Assembly (NCBI GenBank): GCA_944383265.1
Contig: CALWOX010000008.1
Coordinates: 62,001 to 126,000, forward strand
DNA length: 64,000 bases
Source: an uncultured Lachnospiraceae bacterium
GTDB lineage: Bacteria; Bacillota; Clostridia; Lachnospirales; Lachnospiraceae
Direction: 5' to 3'
Below, piece by piece: positions 28,194-36,605 of the stretch. The notes below the pieces were generated by a model. It was not told the origin of the DNA, made no database searches, and worked only from the letters and a program-made list of their open reading frames with translations. Within the stretch, counting starts at the first letter, position 1, and every line of letters begins with the position of its first letter. A program made the translations under genes and the position numbers.

Positions 28194-30293
28194 TTATGCC
28201 TTTTTTATACGACAAGGGATCGATTTATAAGTGATAAAGCCCGAGACGGGATCCGCATATCTCATAGAGGCAAGCCTGTTGACGTTGCCCTCCTTCCAGC
28301 CGCCATGCATATATGGGCTTCCGCCTCCAAAGGGAATATGTACACATCCCTTCGCCATAAGACATATGTGAGCCTTAAAGCTGCCCTTTCCGAAGGCAGT
28401 CTCCACATAAACCGGATCTCCCTCCGAGATTCCGTATCTTTCAGCGTCTTCCTTACATATACTCATGAGAGGATCGGGCTCAGCCTTTGCTATCTCATCC
28501 ACATTGGGTCCGAAGCTCGCAAACCTTATCTTGCTTCTGGCTCCCGTGGTCATCATCATAGGAAAGTCCTCTTTTGAGCCAAATTCAGGGATCTCCCTTA
28601 TATCATGATAGACAGGCATACCGCAAAGGCCTGCTTTTTCTATCACACTTGAAATAATCTCAACTTTTCCGCTCGGTGTGGGAAATCCGGGCTTTCCGTC
28701 AGCTCTGAGAATTCCCTTCTCATATTTTTTCTCTTCCGTGCATACCTCGTCCATAACGCCATAGGGAGTAGCCTTAAGCTTCTCTATAAGCTCTCTGTCT
28801 CCGTCAGCAAGCCATAAAAGCATTTCTTCATCGTTTTCGGGGTAGGCATCTCCAAATCCAAGCTTTTCTGCGAGAGCCTGAAGGATGAAGGTATCGCATT
28901 TTGCCTCTCCCACAGGATCTATGATCCGCCTTCTCAGCTGTCTGCCTCCGGGGATATTTACTATGGCCTCATTCTCAAAGTATGTTGTGGCAGGGAAGAT
29001 GACATCAGCATAACGCGCGTCGTTAGTCATAAATCGCTCAAGGACAATAAATATGTCAAGCTTCCTGTACGCCTCCTCCCATTTTTCCTGCTCGGGAAAT
29101 GTGATTGACGTGCCTCCAGCACAGAGAAGATATCCCCTTATCGGATAGGGCTTATCATAAAGTACTCCTTCAAGGAACTCCTCACCCAACTGAGCCGAGC
29201 CGTTCATCATATAGTAAAGAGGATATTTGTCACAGCCTATAGGCCTTTTTCCCTCAGGTATATCATAGAGCTTTGCTTCCCCATATGACTTTCCGCTAAA
29301 GCGCATTCCGCCTTTTATATCAAGCTTCCCGCATATAGCCCACAGTATCCAAAGCGCCCTGTTGGTCTGTATTCCGGAGTACTGATACTCTGTTCCTGTA
29401 TATGCAATAAATACGGACTTTTTATTAAGAAATCCCTCAGTAAGCTCCCTTATCTTCTCCTCAGGTATCCCGCAGGTTTCCGAAAGCTTTGAGAACTCAA
29501 GACCTGAAAGATATTCGGAGAACTCCTTGAGTCCGGTTACATATTTCTCCGTAAATTCTTTATCATATCGGCCCGCCTCAATGACATATTTAAGCATAGC
29601 CATAACGAGGGCTCCGTCGGTCCCCGGGATTACAGGCACCCATTCGTCATATTCTCCGTTGTTGCAGTCTCCTCTCGGATCTATTGCTATGAGACGGGCT
29701 CCTCTTTTTCTTGCCTCCTTTATCCTGTGGTACAGAGCCTGATAGCCTGAATCTGTTGCAGGATTTTTTCCAATTAAAAATATAAGTTCGGCATTTTCTA
29801 TATCGGGAGCGACAGAGGGCTGCGATATTCCGAATACAGTCACAGGCGCCATTATATATGACGCGAAATTGCAGGTAGAGCTGCAGGTAGTATCATTTAT
29901 TCCTCCCATATGTCTGAAAAATGCGTCCTTTCCCCCAAAGCAGCGCATGGTCGAGGGCTCTCTTCCCGATGAGCCCACATATGACACGAGAGCGTCAGGC
30001 CCGTACTTTGCCACTACTTCCTTGATCTTTTCCGCAGCAAACTCTATGGCCTCCTCAAAGCTCGCCTCTCTGAATTCACCGCTGCCCCTCTCTCCTGTCC
30101 TTATAAGGGGCTTTAATATACGCTTTTTGTTGTAGATTATCTCAGGTGCCAGAGCCCCTCTGGGGCATACTCTTCCTCTATTTGATTCCCTGTCCGGCTC
30201 AACCTTTACAATCCTTCCGTCACAAAGCGTAGCCACTATGTCACACTTGTCAGGACATATTCCGCATATTCCCTTTACTTTTGTCTCTCCCAT
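28194..30293 (-). CDS. Molybdopterin-dependent oxidoreductase with N-terminal [4Fe-4S] site
   Basis: 699 residues. The N-terminus binds a [4Fe-4S] cluster (CGICPDKCD, then CPRG about residue 43). Next come bis-MGD binding segments of the DMSO reductase family: FFRHMGGIND followed by TTCSSTC, where a Cys probably ligates molybdenum or tungsten (no Sec here), LIGKNPATDSGYQ, IDPRGDCN and the C-terminal molydopterin dinucleotide-binding domain (TTGARSKIRFASFGPNVDE). Closest in layout to thiosulfate/polysulfide reductase-like or formate dehydrogenase-like catalytic subunits. No Tat signal is seen, so it is probably cytosolic. The substrate is unknown. Position between the Mo-cofactor fusion and the Sao locus is notable. 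Confidence 0.85.
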   Translation of the reverse strand: MGETKVKGICGICPDKCDIVATLCDGRIVKVEPDRESNRGRVCPRGALAPEIIYNKKRILKPLIRTGERGSGEFREASFEEAIEFAAEKIKEVVAKYGPDALVSYVGSSGREPSTMRCFGGKDAFFRHMGGINDTTCSSTCNFASYIMAPVTVFGISQPSVAPDIENAELIFLIGKNPATDSGYQALYHRIKEARKRGARLIAIDPRGDCNNGEYDEWVPVIPGTDGALVMAMLKYVIEAGRYDKEFTEKYVTGLKEFSEYLSGLEFSKLSETCGIPEEKIRELTEGFLNKKSVFIAYTGTEYQYSGIQTNRALWILWAICGKLDIKGGMRFSGKSYGEAKLYDIPEGKRPIGCDKYPLYYMMNGSAQLGEEFLEGVLYDKPYPIRGYLLCAGGTSITFPEQEKWEEAYRKLDIFIVLERFMTNDARYADVIFPATTYFENEAIVNIPGGRQLRRRIIDPVGEAKCDTFILQALAEKLGFGDAYPENDEEMLLWLADGDRELIEKLKATPYGVMDEVCTEEKKYEKGILRADGKPGFPTPSGKVEIISSVIEKAGLCGMPVYHDIREIPEFGSKEDFPMMMTTGARSKIRFASFGPNVDEIAKAEPDPLMSICKEDAERYGISEGDPVYVETAFGKGSFKAHICLMAKGCVHIPFGGGSPYMHGGWKEGNVNRLASMRYADPVSGFITYKSIPCRIKKA

Positions 30294-30392
30294 GCTCTTC
30301 TCCTTTTCCTGAACGATTGATTATATGCATTGCTTTTAACTTTTATTATAACAAATTTCACAAAGCTCATGGAGACGCCATGTTCTAATTTG

Positions 30393-30430
30393 AAAACGGG
30401 GAACCCGGCAATCGAGCCGTGCTCCCCTTT
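30393..30430 (-). terminator. Terminator downstream of the substrate-binding selenoprotein gene
   Basis: Minus-strand stem GGGGA-GCACGGC / GCCGGGT-TCCCC followed by GTTTTC, 27 bases after the stop of the 30457-31734 gene. It separates the Sao locus from the molybdoenzyme gene. Confidence 0.7.
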
Positions 30431-30456
30431 ATTTTCTTTCCTATTATCCTTATTAC

Positions 30457-31734
30457 TTACTCAAGGACAGGCCTGTCGGCAAGATCCTTGTTGAGATATG
30501 AGGTTGCTGTATCAGATATATCCACCTGCTCACTCTCAGGTATTCCGTCTACCTCAACGGCCTTGTTGTACCAATCCTCAAAGGTCATTCCTATCGGGAA
30601 TACAGGATCGATCTCTGTAGCAATAAATTCATCAAAGTCATCTGCACCGGTACTCTGAATAAGATCTGTTCCGAGGAATTCCTGAACATTTTCAAGCCTC
30701 GGTATCTCCTCCTCGGGGATCTGAGGATACTGTGTGAAATAGTGGATATAGTTGTCAATGTTCTGCTCCGAGAACTGCCATGTAATGGTACGTCCCTCTG
30801 CAACAGTCTTCATATAAATGGTACGAAGTCCTACATAAGGGTCTGTGTCAAATCCGTCGGCAAACATCATTGCCGCATTGTAAGGGTGTGCATACATATA
30901 TTCTATCGCCTTTGTGTGGGCGTATACAAGACGTCTTGCAAGCTCAGGACAATTCTCATAGAATTCCTGTGCCATTGCAACGATACAGCACATTCCCCAC
31001 TCATCAGCCTTTGATTCACTTGTAACACTGGCTGCGCCCCAGCCTATCGCCATAATATGTCCGAAACCTTCGAACTCGCATATAGATGCGTAGGGGTCTC
31101 AGCAGGTGAAGCCGTCAATCTGACCGGCTTTAAGAGCGAACATGGCATCCTGCTGTCCCATGCTTACGACATTGTAGGCTGATGACTCGTTAGGTATGCC
31201 AAGCTTATTTGACCAGGTGATCCACTCCGGATCTATCTCACCTTCAGCTGTGATCGCGAGTGTCTTTCCCTCAAGGTCTGAAGGGTCCTGAATGTCATTT
31301 GACGCTACAAAGTAACGTGATCCGCCAAGGTGGTTTGCCGCCGCCATGAAAATAGGCGCTCCCTGGTTTGCCGCAAGTATAGAGCCCTCTATGCCCTGAT
31401 ATCCCGCATCCATCTGTCCTGATGAAAGTCCGTTTATTATCTCCGCTGTCTTGGTAAGATTTACCTTAAGGCCAAGGGCATCATATATTCCCGCCTCCTG
31501 AGCAATGATACATGCAACCATGTGGTCACAGTTATTGTATCCGACCTCGATGGTGTAGTTTTTCTCTGTATCATTGAGCTCTCCGAATTCAAAATCCTTT
31601 ACCGCTTCCTCAGGGTCGTATCCTATCGCCTCGTTGGATACAGCAGCAGTTTCAGTTCCGCTGTTGTGACAAGCGGATAAGACCGGTGCCAGAAGCGAGA
31701 AAGCTAAAAGGCAGGCCAAAAGCCTTTTTTTCAT
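30457..31734 (-). CDS. ABC transporter substrate-binding lipoprotein, selenoprotein (in-frame UGA read as Sec)
   Basis: 425 residues when the UGA at 31099-31101 is read as selenocysteine (Sec212). Lipoprotein signal with lipobox LSAC (Cys22); the mature part is a SsuA/TauA/NrtA-like periplasmic-type binding fold. The Sec sits in GFTCU-DPYAS, the place where relatives have a conserved (W)EPYAS-type ligand-pocket segment, giving a vicinal Cys211-Sec212 pair. After the UGA the same frame runs 213 codons with clear family sequence (GWGAASVTSE, ARRLVYAHTKAIEYMY). A GU-loop hairpin follows the UGA. Strong GGAGG ahead of the ATG. It is probably the solute receptor of the SaoA/SaoP importer. A gene caller would show two truncated ORFs. 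Confidence 0.88.
31059..31075 (-). promoter_or_regulatory. SECIS-like hairpin for Sec212 of the substrate-binding protein
   Basis: Seven-pair stem GTTCGAA / TTCGGAC (one G-U) with apical loop GGU, loop starting 30 bases after the UGA. This fits the bacterial SECIS rule of a small G/GU-containing loop roughly 16-37 bases downstream. Confidence 0.75.
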
Positions 31735-31787
31735 ACTACTTCCTCCTTTTTCCTTTGCATAAAAATATTAATAAAAATTTATATTTT

Positions 31788-31801
31788 TATACTACCGGAA
31801 A
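31788..31801 (-). promoter_or_regulatory. TTTCCGGTAG-N-ATA motif upstream of the substrate-binding gene
   Basis: On the minus strand the sequence TTTCCGGTAGTATA, about 55 bases ahead of the ATG, is followed by an AT-rich stretch ending ATTAATATTTTTATG. The same arrangement (TTTCCGGTAGGATA, then ATTAATAAATATTTATG) precedes saoP at 41334, suggesting a shared promoter or activator site. Confidence 0.5.
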
Positions 31802-31873
31802 AATATACGTTTTACAACGAAGGAGGATAATTATAAGCTTTTATAATATTCCTTATTCTTTTTATAAAGAAAA

Positions 31874-33547
31874 TTAATAACATGGAAGCCCTGCCGTAAA
31901 TCTGCTCCCCTTCCCGGGCTCTGAAAATGCGTCTATATATCCTCCGTTTTCCTGAAGGAGCCTTGCCACTACAGTAAGTCCTATGCCGCTTCCCTCCTTG
32001 GGAGGCTTTGTGGTAAAGAAAGGCTCAAAGATGTGCCTTTGTATCTCATAGTCTATTCCCGTTCCGTTATCCTCGACTATAAGTGTCACAAAATCATCTC
32101 TGTCCTTACTCCTTCCGAAGGTTATCTCCAAAAGTCCCTCATCCTTGTCCTTCATGGCCCTTATGGCATTATTTGAAAGATTTATGATTATCTGGCTGAG
32201 CATGCCGACCTGCCCTAAAACGTAAAAGTCTCTCTTGCTGACAAAATACTTGAACTCTATATTTGACGGCACAAGCTTCTCCACCATTTTAAGGCTTAAT
32301 CGTACCTCCTCAGATGCATTGAACTTGACCTTTTTGCGCTCCGCTCTTCCCGCTCTCGAAAACTCCAGCATCTGCCTTGAAAGAGTTGAACAGTGCTCAG
32401 CAGCAAGATAAAGCTCCTCCGTCTCCTCAGGCATGAGCTCCGAGACCGCTTTATTGTTCTTGAAAAGTTCCGCATATATAAGTATAGGCGTCATCTGATT
32501 GTTAAATTCATGGGCAAGGGCTCCCCATAAGGATGTAAGCTCCTTATCTCTGTTGTAGACCCTCAGCACCTCGTCCTGCTTTGCAAGTCTCTCCCCGGCC
32601 TTGCTGAGCTCCTCCTCATATTTAAGGCTTACTCTCAATTCGGATTCCCTCTTTACCGATTTCATATAAAACCTGATAGAGACCAGGATCCACACAAAAA
32701 TCACCGCACCAAGCATGGAAAGACAGAAGGAAAGTCTCTCTATAGGCTTTACCAGAAGACCGTAGTCCTCAACGACATACACCGAAAAGATCTCATCTCC
32801 TATTTCCACGGAGGCAACTGCCGCCAGCTCATTTTTCCTTACAGGCACTCCGTTTTCAACAGTATATGACCAATAGCTTGTGACCTCAGCCTCTCCCGGC
32901 TGAGACTGTGCCTCCGGCTTTGAGATATCAGGGAATTCCCTGTCCGCTCCGTCCTCTGACATGACTGTCATTCCCGCACTGTTTTTCACATAGCAATAGC
33001 CGTCGTTATTTATTTCAAGCCCGGAGAGTGTCTCGGATTGATTAAATACACTGTTTAAATTCCACTCAAATTGAAGGACGCCTGCAATCTCTCCTGCTAT
33101 GCTTATAGCCTTCGTCATGTAAAATACATAGTAGCCGCCATATCTGTAAACTGTCGGCCCGCTTATCACGCTTTGAGGTTCCTGCACTGCCCTCCTGCAC
33201 TGCTCCCCGTTCCAATAAGGAAGATGTTCATAGTCATTCCTTGTATAAAACGCTTTGTCGCAAAATATCTTGTCAAGAGCCGCCTCAAAGTCCTCCTCTG
33301 AAGAGAAATCGTCTCCATATATGCTCAGGATCAGATTTTCCTTCTCCTCAAATTCCTCCTTAAGGCTTGACGCCCCTGTCTCCGCAAGGCTCTTAAGGCT
33401 CTCCGACTCACTCTCCACAAGGGCGTCCTTTACAGTATGATATGAAAAATACGCTGCCGCAACAGCAACAGCTATTCCTGCCACAGCTATTGCGGCATAA
33501 AGACCGAATCCTGTTTTATTATTTTTTTTATCTCCGTTTTTCTTCAT
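31874..33547 (-). CDS. Sensor histidine kinase with extracytoplasmic Cache-like domain
   Basis: 557 residues. Two membrane helices (about 15-35 and 270-292) flank a Cache-like sensor domain of about 235 residues. The cytoplasmic part has a phospho-acceptor His in LAHEFNNQMTP (about 347) and a HATPase domain with NLSNNAIRAM, VEDNGTGID and GSGIGLTVV. It is divergent from the response-regulator gene at 33717, and the pair lies inside the Sao locus, so it probably senses the locus ligand or a related stress. The sensor region contains several cysteines that could bind metal; this is inference. Confidence 0.88.
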   Translation of the reverse strand: MKKNGDKKNNKTGFGLYAAIAVAGIAVAVAAAYFSYHTVKDALVESESESLKSLAETGASSLKEEFEEKENLILSIYGDDFSSEEDFEAALDKIFCDKAFYTRNDYEHLPYWNGEQCRRAVQEPQSVISGPTVYRYGGYYVFYMTKAISIAGEIAGVLQFEWNLNSVFNQSETLSGLEINNDGYCYVKNSAGMTVMSEDGADREFPDISKPEAQSQPGEAEVTSYWSYTVENGVPVRKNELAAVASVEIGDEIFSVYVVEDYGLLVKPIERLSFCLSMLGAVIFVWILVSIRFYMKSVKRESELRVSLKYEEELSKAGERLAKQDEVLRVYNRDKELTSLWGALAHEFNNQMTPILIYAELFKNNKAVSELMPEETEELYLAAEHCSTLSRQMLEFSRAGRAERKKVKFNASEEVRLSLKMVEKLVPSNIEFKYFVSKRDFYVLGQVGMLSQIIINLSNNAIRAMKDKDEGLLEITFGRSKDRDDFVTLIVEDNGTGIDYEIQRHIFEPFFTTKPPKEGSGIGLTVVARLLQENGGYIDAFSEPGKGSRFTAGLPCY

Positions 33548-33659
33548 ATTTTAATATTTTATTCTGTTTTCTTGATAAAGCTTCATGGCTCAGGTATAAT
33601 TTTGACCGGATATAATTATTCCTGACTTTAGCCTCGAATATCATTATATATCATATTTC

Positions 33660-33685
33660 CTCACTAAAGAACATTCTTTAATGAG
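33660..33685. promoter_or_regulatory. Inverted repeat upstream of the response regulator gene
   Basis: Arms CTCACTAAAGAA and TTCTTTAATGAG, one mismatch in twelve, with a two-base spacer. It lies 31 bases ahead of the response-regulator ATG, in the divergent promoter region shared with the kinase gene. Likely operator, perhaps autoregulatory. Confidence 0.55.
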
Positions 33686-33716
33686 ATGATTTAATACCTT
33701 GGGAGATCATAACATC

Positions 33717-34409
33717 ATGGAAAAAATATCAGTACTTGTAATAGACGATGAAAAGCCGGTCCGCACCGCCATAAAGGCGGCTTTGTCCTCGGAGGGCATG
33801 AATATTACCGCGGCAGGAAATGCGGATGAGGCCCTTGCTGTCCTAAAGACCGGAAACTTTGACGTTGTCCTTTTGGATATATTGATGCCGGGTACCGACG
33901 GTTTTTCTCTCCTTAAGGACATTAGAAACCAAAGGCTCTTTGTGCCTGTCATAGTATTGAGCGGCCTTGATGAGGACAGCACTATGGTAAAGGGCTATGG
34001 CCTCGGAGCGGATGACTATGTCACAAAGCCCTTCAGTGCTGCTGTGCTTGCCTCAAAAATAAGGGCTCTTTGCAGAAGGAATCGCGAATACAAGCCTGAG
34101 GAGCCTGTGCGCTCCGAGCTTAAGGCGGGGGATTTTGTCTTACGTCTCGATGTTCAAAAGGCTATCTGTAAGGGTAAGGAAATATCTTTGACCTCAAAGG
34201 AATTTTCCATACTTTGTAAGCTCATGGAAAAGCCGGGAGAGACCATCTCCAAGGAGGATCTGTACAGAGAAATATGGGGAGAGTCGGATTTTGACAGGAC
34301 AAAGATGCTTGTATACATAAAGCGTATAAGAGATAAGATAGAGGATGACCCCTCGAATCCGAAGCACCTGCTTACAGAATGGGGAAAGGGGTATTACTTT
34401 AAGGCTTAA
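33717..34409 (+). CDS. OmpR-family response regulator
   Basis: About 230 residues. Receiver domain with acidic pocket VIDDEK, phospho-acceptor Asp in VVLLDILMPGTDG (about residue 51), conserved Thr/Ser region and Lys in DDYVTKPFS. A C-terminal winged helix (SLTSKEFSILCKLMEKPGETISKEDLYREIWG) binds DNA. I chose ATG 33717, preceded by GGGAG. Divergent partner of the histidine kinase at 31874-33547; together they are candidates for controlling the neighbouring Sao genes. Confidence 0.92.
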   Translation: MEKISVLVIDDEKPVRTAIKAALSSEGMNITAAGNADEALAVLKTGNFDVVLLDILMPGTDGFSLLKDIRNQRLFVPVIVLSGLDEDSTMVKGYGLGADDYVTKPFSAAVLASKIRALCRRNREYKPEEPVRSELKAGDFVLRLDVQKAICKGKEISLTSKEFSILCKLMEKPGETISKEDLYREIWGESDFDRTKMLVYIKRIRDKIEDDPSNPKHLLTEWGKGYYFKA

Positions 34410-34441
34410 ACAGTTACTTATCTGTTATCTCCATAAGCTGC

Positions 34442-34486
34442 AAAAAGCCCCGCAAAGTCTATATATCATCTTTGCAGGGCTTTTTG
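34442..34486. terminator. Terminator downstream of the response regulator
   Basis: Arms AAAAAGCCCCGCAAAG and CTTTGCAGGGCTTTTTG with a 12-base loop and T-runs on both strands; likely bidirectional between the response regulator and the convergent pseudogene. Confidence 0.85.
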
Positions 34487-34554
34487 TTATATTCTATGAT
34501 GATTAAGTTAAGTCAGTTTTCATTCTCTAATGCGGTGAGCCGATCACCGGTTTT

Positions 34555-35072
34555 TTATTCTCTCACCACGCTTATGCGCTTACCTATGTTATTTCCGTTT
34601 ATAGCCTCATCCACCATTGCAATAGCATAATCGGCATAGCTGATGATGCTCTCTCCCTTTGAATTGAGCTTAAGCTCCTCACCGCCAAGGATATATTTTC
34701 CTGTGCGTTCACCGTCTGCCTGAAGATCTCCTGCGGGGCTGATATATGTCCATTTTACATCCTTGCGCTCACGAAGCTCTGAAAGCGCCTTTCCCATAGC
34801 GGCAGCCAAAGGCTTGAAAATATCAGGGAAATCAGGGCCGTCAGCCACACACATGGTATGCTCAGGATCAACATACAGGCTTCCGGCACCGCCTACAATG
34901 AGAAGTCGAACATCAGTACCTGGGTAAGGTCGAACAGATCCTTTTTTTTACCTTATCAGCTTGTAGTATTATCCTCGCGTACAACTGCAGTCACATCCTG
35001 ACCTCTGTTTACAGCTTCCTTTACAATAAGCTTACCTGCTTTTCCGTTTGCACAAACTACTGCGATCTTCAT
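34555..35072 (-). pseudogene. Decayed NmrA-like NAD(P)-binding oxidoreductase
   Basis: The start at 35072 has a good AGGAGG site and encodes MKIAVVCANGKAGKLIVKEAV, a Rossmann start with GxxGxxG-like spacing. The frame stops at TGA-TAA after about 38 codons. A second frame then shows KKDLFDLT, and the C-terminal half (34555-34854, WTYISPAGD, YADYAIAMVDEAI) is in yet another open stretch. Intact relatives have about 210 residues, so part of the middle is lost and the frame is shifted. The stop is not a Sec candidate because the frame does not continue beyond it. Confidence 0.75.
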
Positions 35073-35233
35073 TTTTAATTCCTCCTATAATATATCAGAC
35101 TGTCATTTTATTTTTTATTGAGCTTCGGTTCGGCCGTTTTCCTCATCTCTTGTCTGTATTATAGTCGGAAGAGTTTCTTATGTTAAGTAAGCACTTTATT
35201 GTGCTGTAGTTACCGAAAGGATACTATATAGGC

Positions 35234-36028
35234 TTAATTTATCTTTAAGAATTTTATGCGCGTATTCTCGGGGAGCTCAAAGGCTTCACCCGTATAGCTT
35301 TCCACAGCGGAGATGAGCTCCGAGTCCTCCGACAGCCTTTCCGCCACCCTGTCGCAGCATTCGATAAAGCTCTCAAAGGCCTCCGTCCCCACTATATCAT
35401 TATTAACCAGAAGTACATATGAAATATAATCATTATCGGTAACAGGATAAAAGCTGCAGTCATGCATTGTTGAAAGCTTTGTAATATCCAATACCACAGA
35501 ATCTGTGTTACCTGTGATGAGTGCAAACTGCAGGCTTGATGAGTTGATCTCCACCGCCCTTTTAATATTCGGATATGTCTCCATAACAGAGTCCGCAAGA
35601 TATTTTCTGTTTTGCCCTATTGCCACTGAGCTGACCTGAGCTATGTCCTTTTGTGCGGCAAGAAATTCTGAATTCATTATTATAGGCGCATATATGGAAA
35701 AATCATCATTTTCCTCTATGAGATGCCTTGCCATATGCGCACAGCTGAATGCGGCATCTATTTCGTCTGAGCTCAAGGCCCATTGCGCTGTGTTGCTTCA
35801 GCAGTCCTTAAACTCGTAGCCCTCCATAAAATCATCAGAAAGGATAAGGCCTCCCTCGGATTCGGTCTCGACCTCCTCCAAAAAAAGGCCGGAAATATCA
35901 TCCCCCGCCCCGATTCTCAGCATTACATCAGGATTTTTCGGTTCCTCCTTCGGAAGCAGGAACCCTGCAAAAAAGAGGGCCGACACAAATGCGGCCCCGC
36001 ATATAAAGCTTTTTCTGATAATATCCAT
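35234..36028 (-). CDS. saoB: SaoB-like ABC substrate-binding selenoprotein (in-frame UGA read as Sec)
   Basis: 264 residues when the UGA at 35798-35800 is read as Sec77. One N-terminal hydrophobic anchor (about residues 8-25) is followed by a type-2 binding-protein-like fold. The Sec lies in FKDCU-SNTAQWAL, giving a vicinal Cys76-Sec77 pair; the downstream frame continues with DAAFSCAHMARHLIEEN for 187 codons to a normal stop. The start ATG overlaps the SaoC stop by one base (TGATG). The hairpin after the UGA is weaker than in the neighbours. The symbol rests on my recollection of the Sao families and is tentative; the 30457-31734 protein is the other candidate. Confidence 0.75.
35770..35789 (-). 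promoter_or_regulatory. Possible SECIS hairpin for Sec77
   Basis: Stem AGC-G-CAA / TTG-A-GCT with one internal mismatch and loop TGGGCC beginning 15 bases after the UGA; an alternative five-pair stem (TGGGC/GCTCA) starts slightly later. Less convincing than the other SECIS candidates. Confidence 0.4.
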
Positions 36029-36579
36029 CAACAGCAGTCTTCCATTCCGGCACCGAAAAGGTCAGTGGGCACTCCATCTATCATCCTGTAGATAGCGTAG
36101 CCTGACTTTCCGTCCTTCTCTCCTGCAACAATAAACTCCATCTCCGCTTCGTCATCTATATTTTTAAACTGTATGCCCTGATTTTCTATAGGCGCGGGGA
36201 TAGGCTCTGTATAGACATAGCTTCCGTCAGACTGAACCACACATACCACAAGCCTCGTTATCTCCTCCGTCTCTCCCTCATGTGTATGATCCTCCTTGTA
36301 GATCACAAGGAGGTCGGCTATACCGTCGTCCGTCACGTCGTTCTCACAGGCCATGACTACACGCCTCTCGGGAAACGCCGCCTTAAAGTCCACCAGTGTC
36401 TTATTATCCTCCGGCACCATAGGGTCATATACAAATCCTCTTCCTGAGCTCTTTTGCTCCTCCTCCTTTGAGAGAAGGAACTGATGCAGGGCAAAGGCGA
36501 CTACAAGCGCCAAGAGCACCGCTATCACCCTTATCGCTATGTATCCGGGTGTTATTTTCTTTTCTTCATTTTTCTTCAT
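36028..36579 (-). CDS. saoC: Small membrane-anchored protein ending in Cys-Cys (SaoC-like)
   Basis: 183 residues. One N-terminal hydrophobic segment (about 10-30) then a soluble extracytoplasmic domain rich in Asp/Glu (PERRVVMACENDVTDDGIADLLVIY), resembling FG-GAP/VCBS-like folds. It ends in EDCC, so the last two residues are vicinal cysteines at the free C-terminus. This matches the family I recall as the Cys-Cys-COOH (seleno)protein SaoC; this copy has Cys at both positions. The TGA after CC is a true stop: it overlaps the next start codon and the frame beyond it is only a shadow of that gene. It may pass a metal between carriers; inference. Confidence 0.75.
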   Translation of the reverse strand: MKKNEEKKITPGYIAIRVIAVLLALVVAFALHQFLLSKEEEQKSSGRGFVYDPMVPEDNKTLVDFKAAFPERRVVMACENDVTDDGIADLLVIYKEDHTHEGETEEITRLVVCVVQSDGSYVYTEPIPAPIENQGIQFKNIDDEAEMEFIVAGEKDGKSGYAIYRMIDGVPTDLFGAGMEDCC

Positions 36580-36605
36580 CGTATTCAGCGAAAATCCTCC
36601 CTTAC

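Noticed and set aside
28194-30293. Molybdopterin oxidoreductase as a Sec-containing formate dehydrogenase
   Set aside because: No in-frame UGA; the likely metal-ligand segment (TTCSSTC) has Cys, and the reaction cannot be assigned.
30457-31734. Substrate-binding gene as a pseudogene
   Set aside because: Only one stop, UGA, in a Cys-neighbouring pocket position, no frame change, full family sequence on both sides and a SECIS-like hairpin; five such cases in one locus argue against decay.
34950-34965. TGA in the NmrA-like gene as another Sec codon
   Set aside because: It is followed at once by TAA in frame, and the rest of the family sequence is in other frames, so the gene is broken, not recoded.
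36026-36032. TGA after the Cys-Cys end of SaoC as a Sec codon
   Set aside because: It overlaps the ATG of the next gene, and the frame beyond it is only a shadow of that gene ending soon at a stop; no good hairpin follows. Treated as a real stop.
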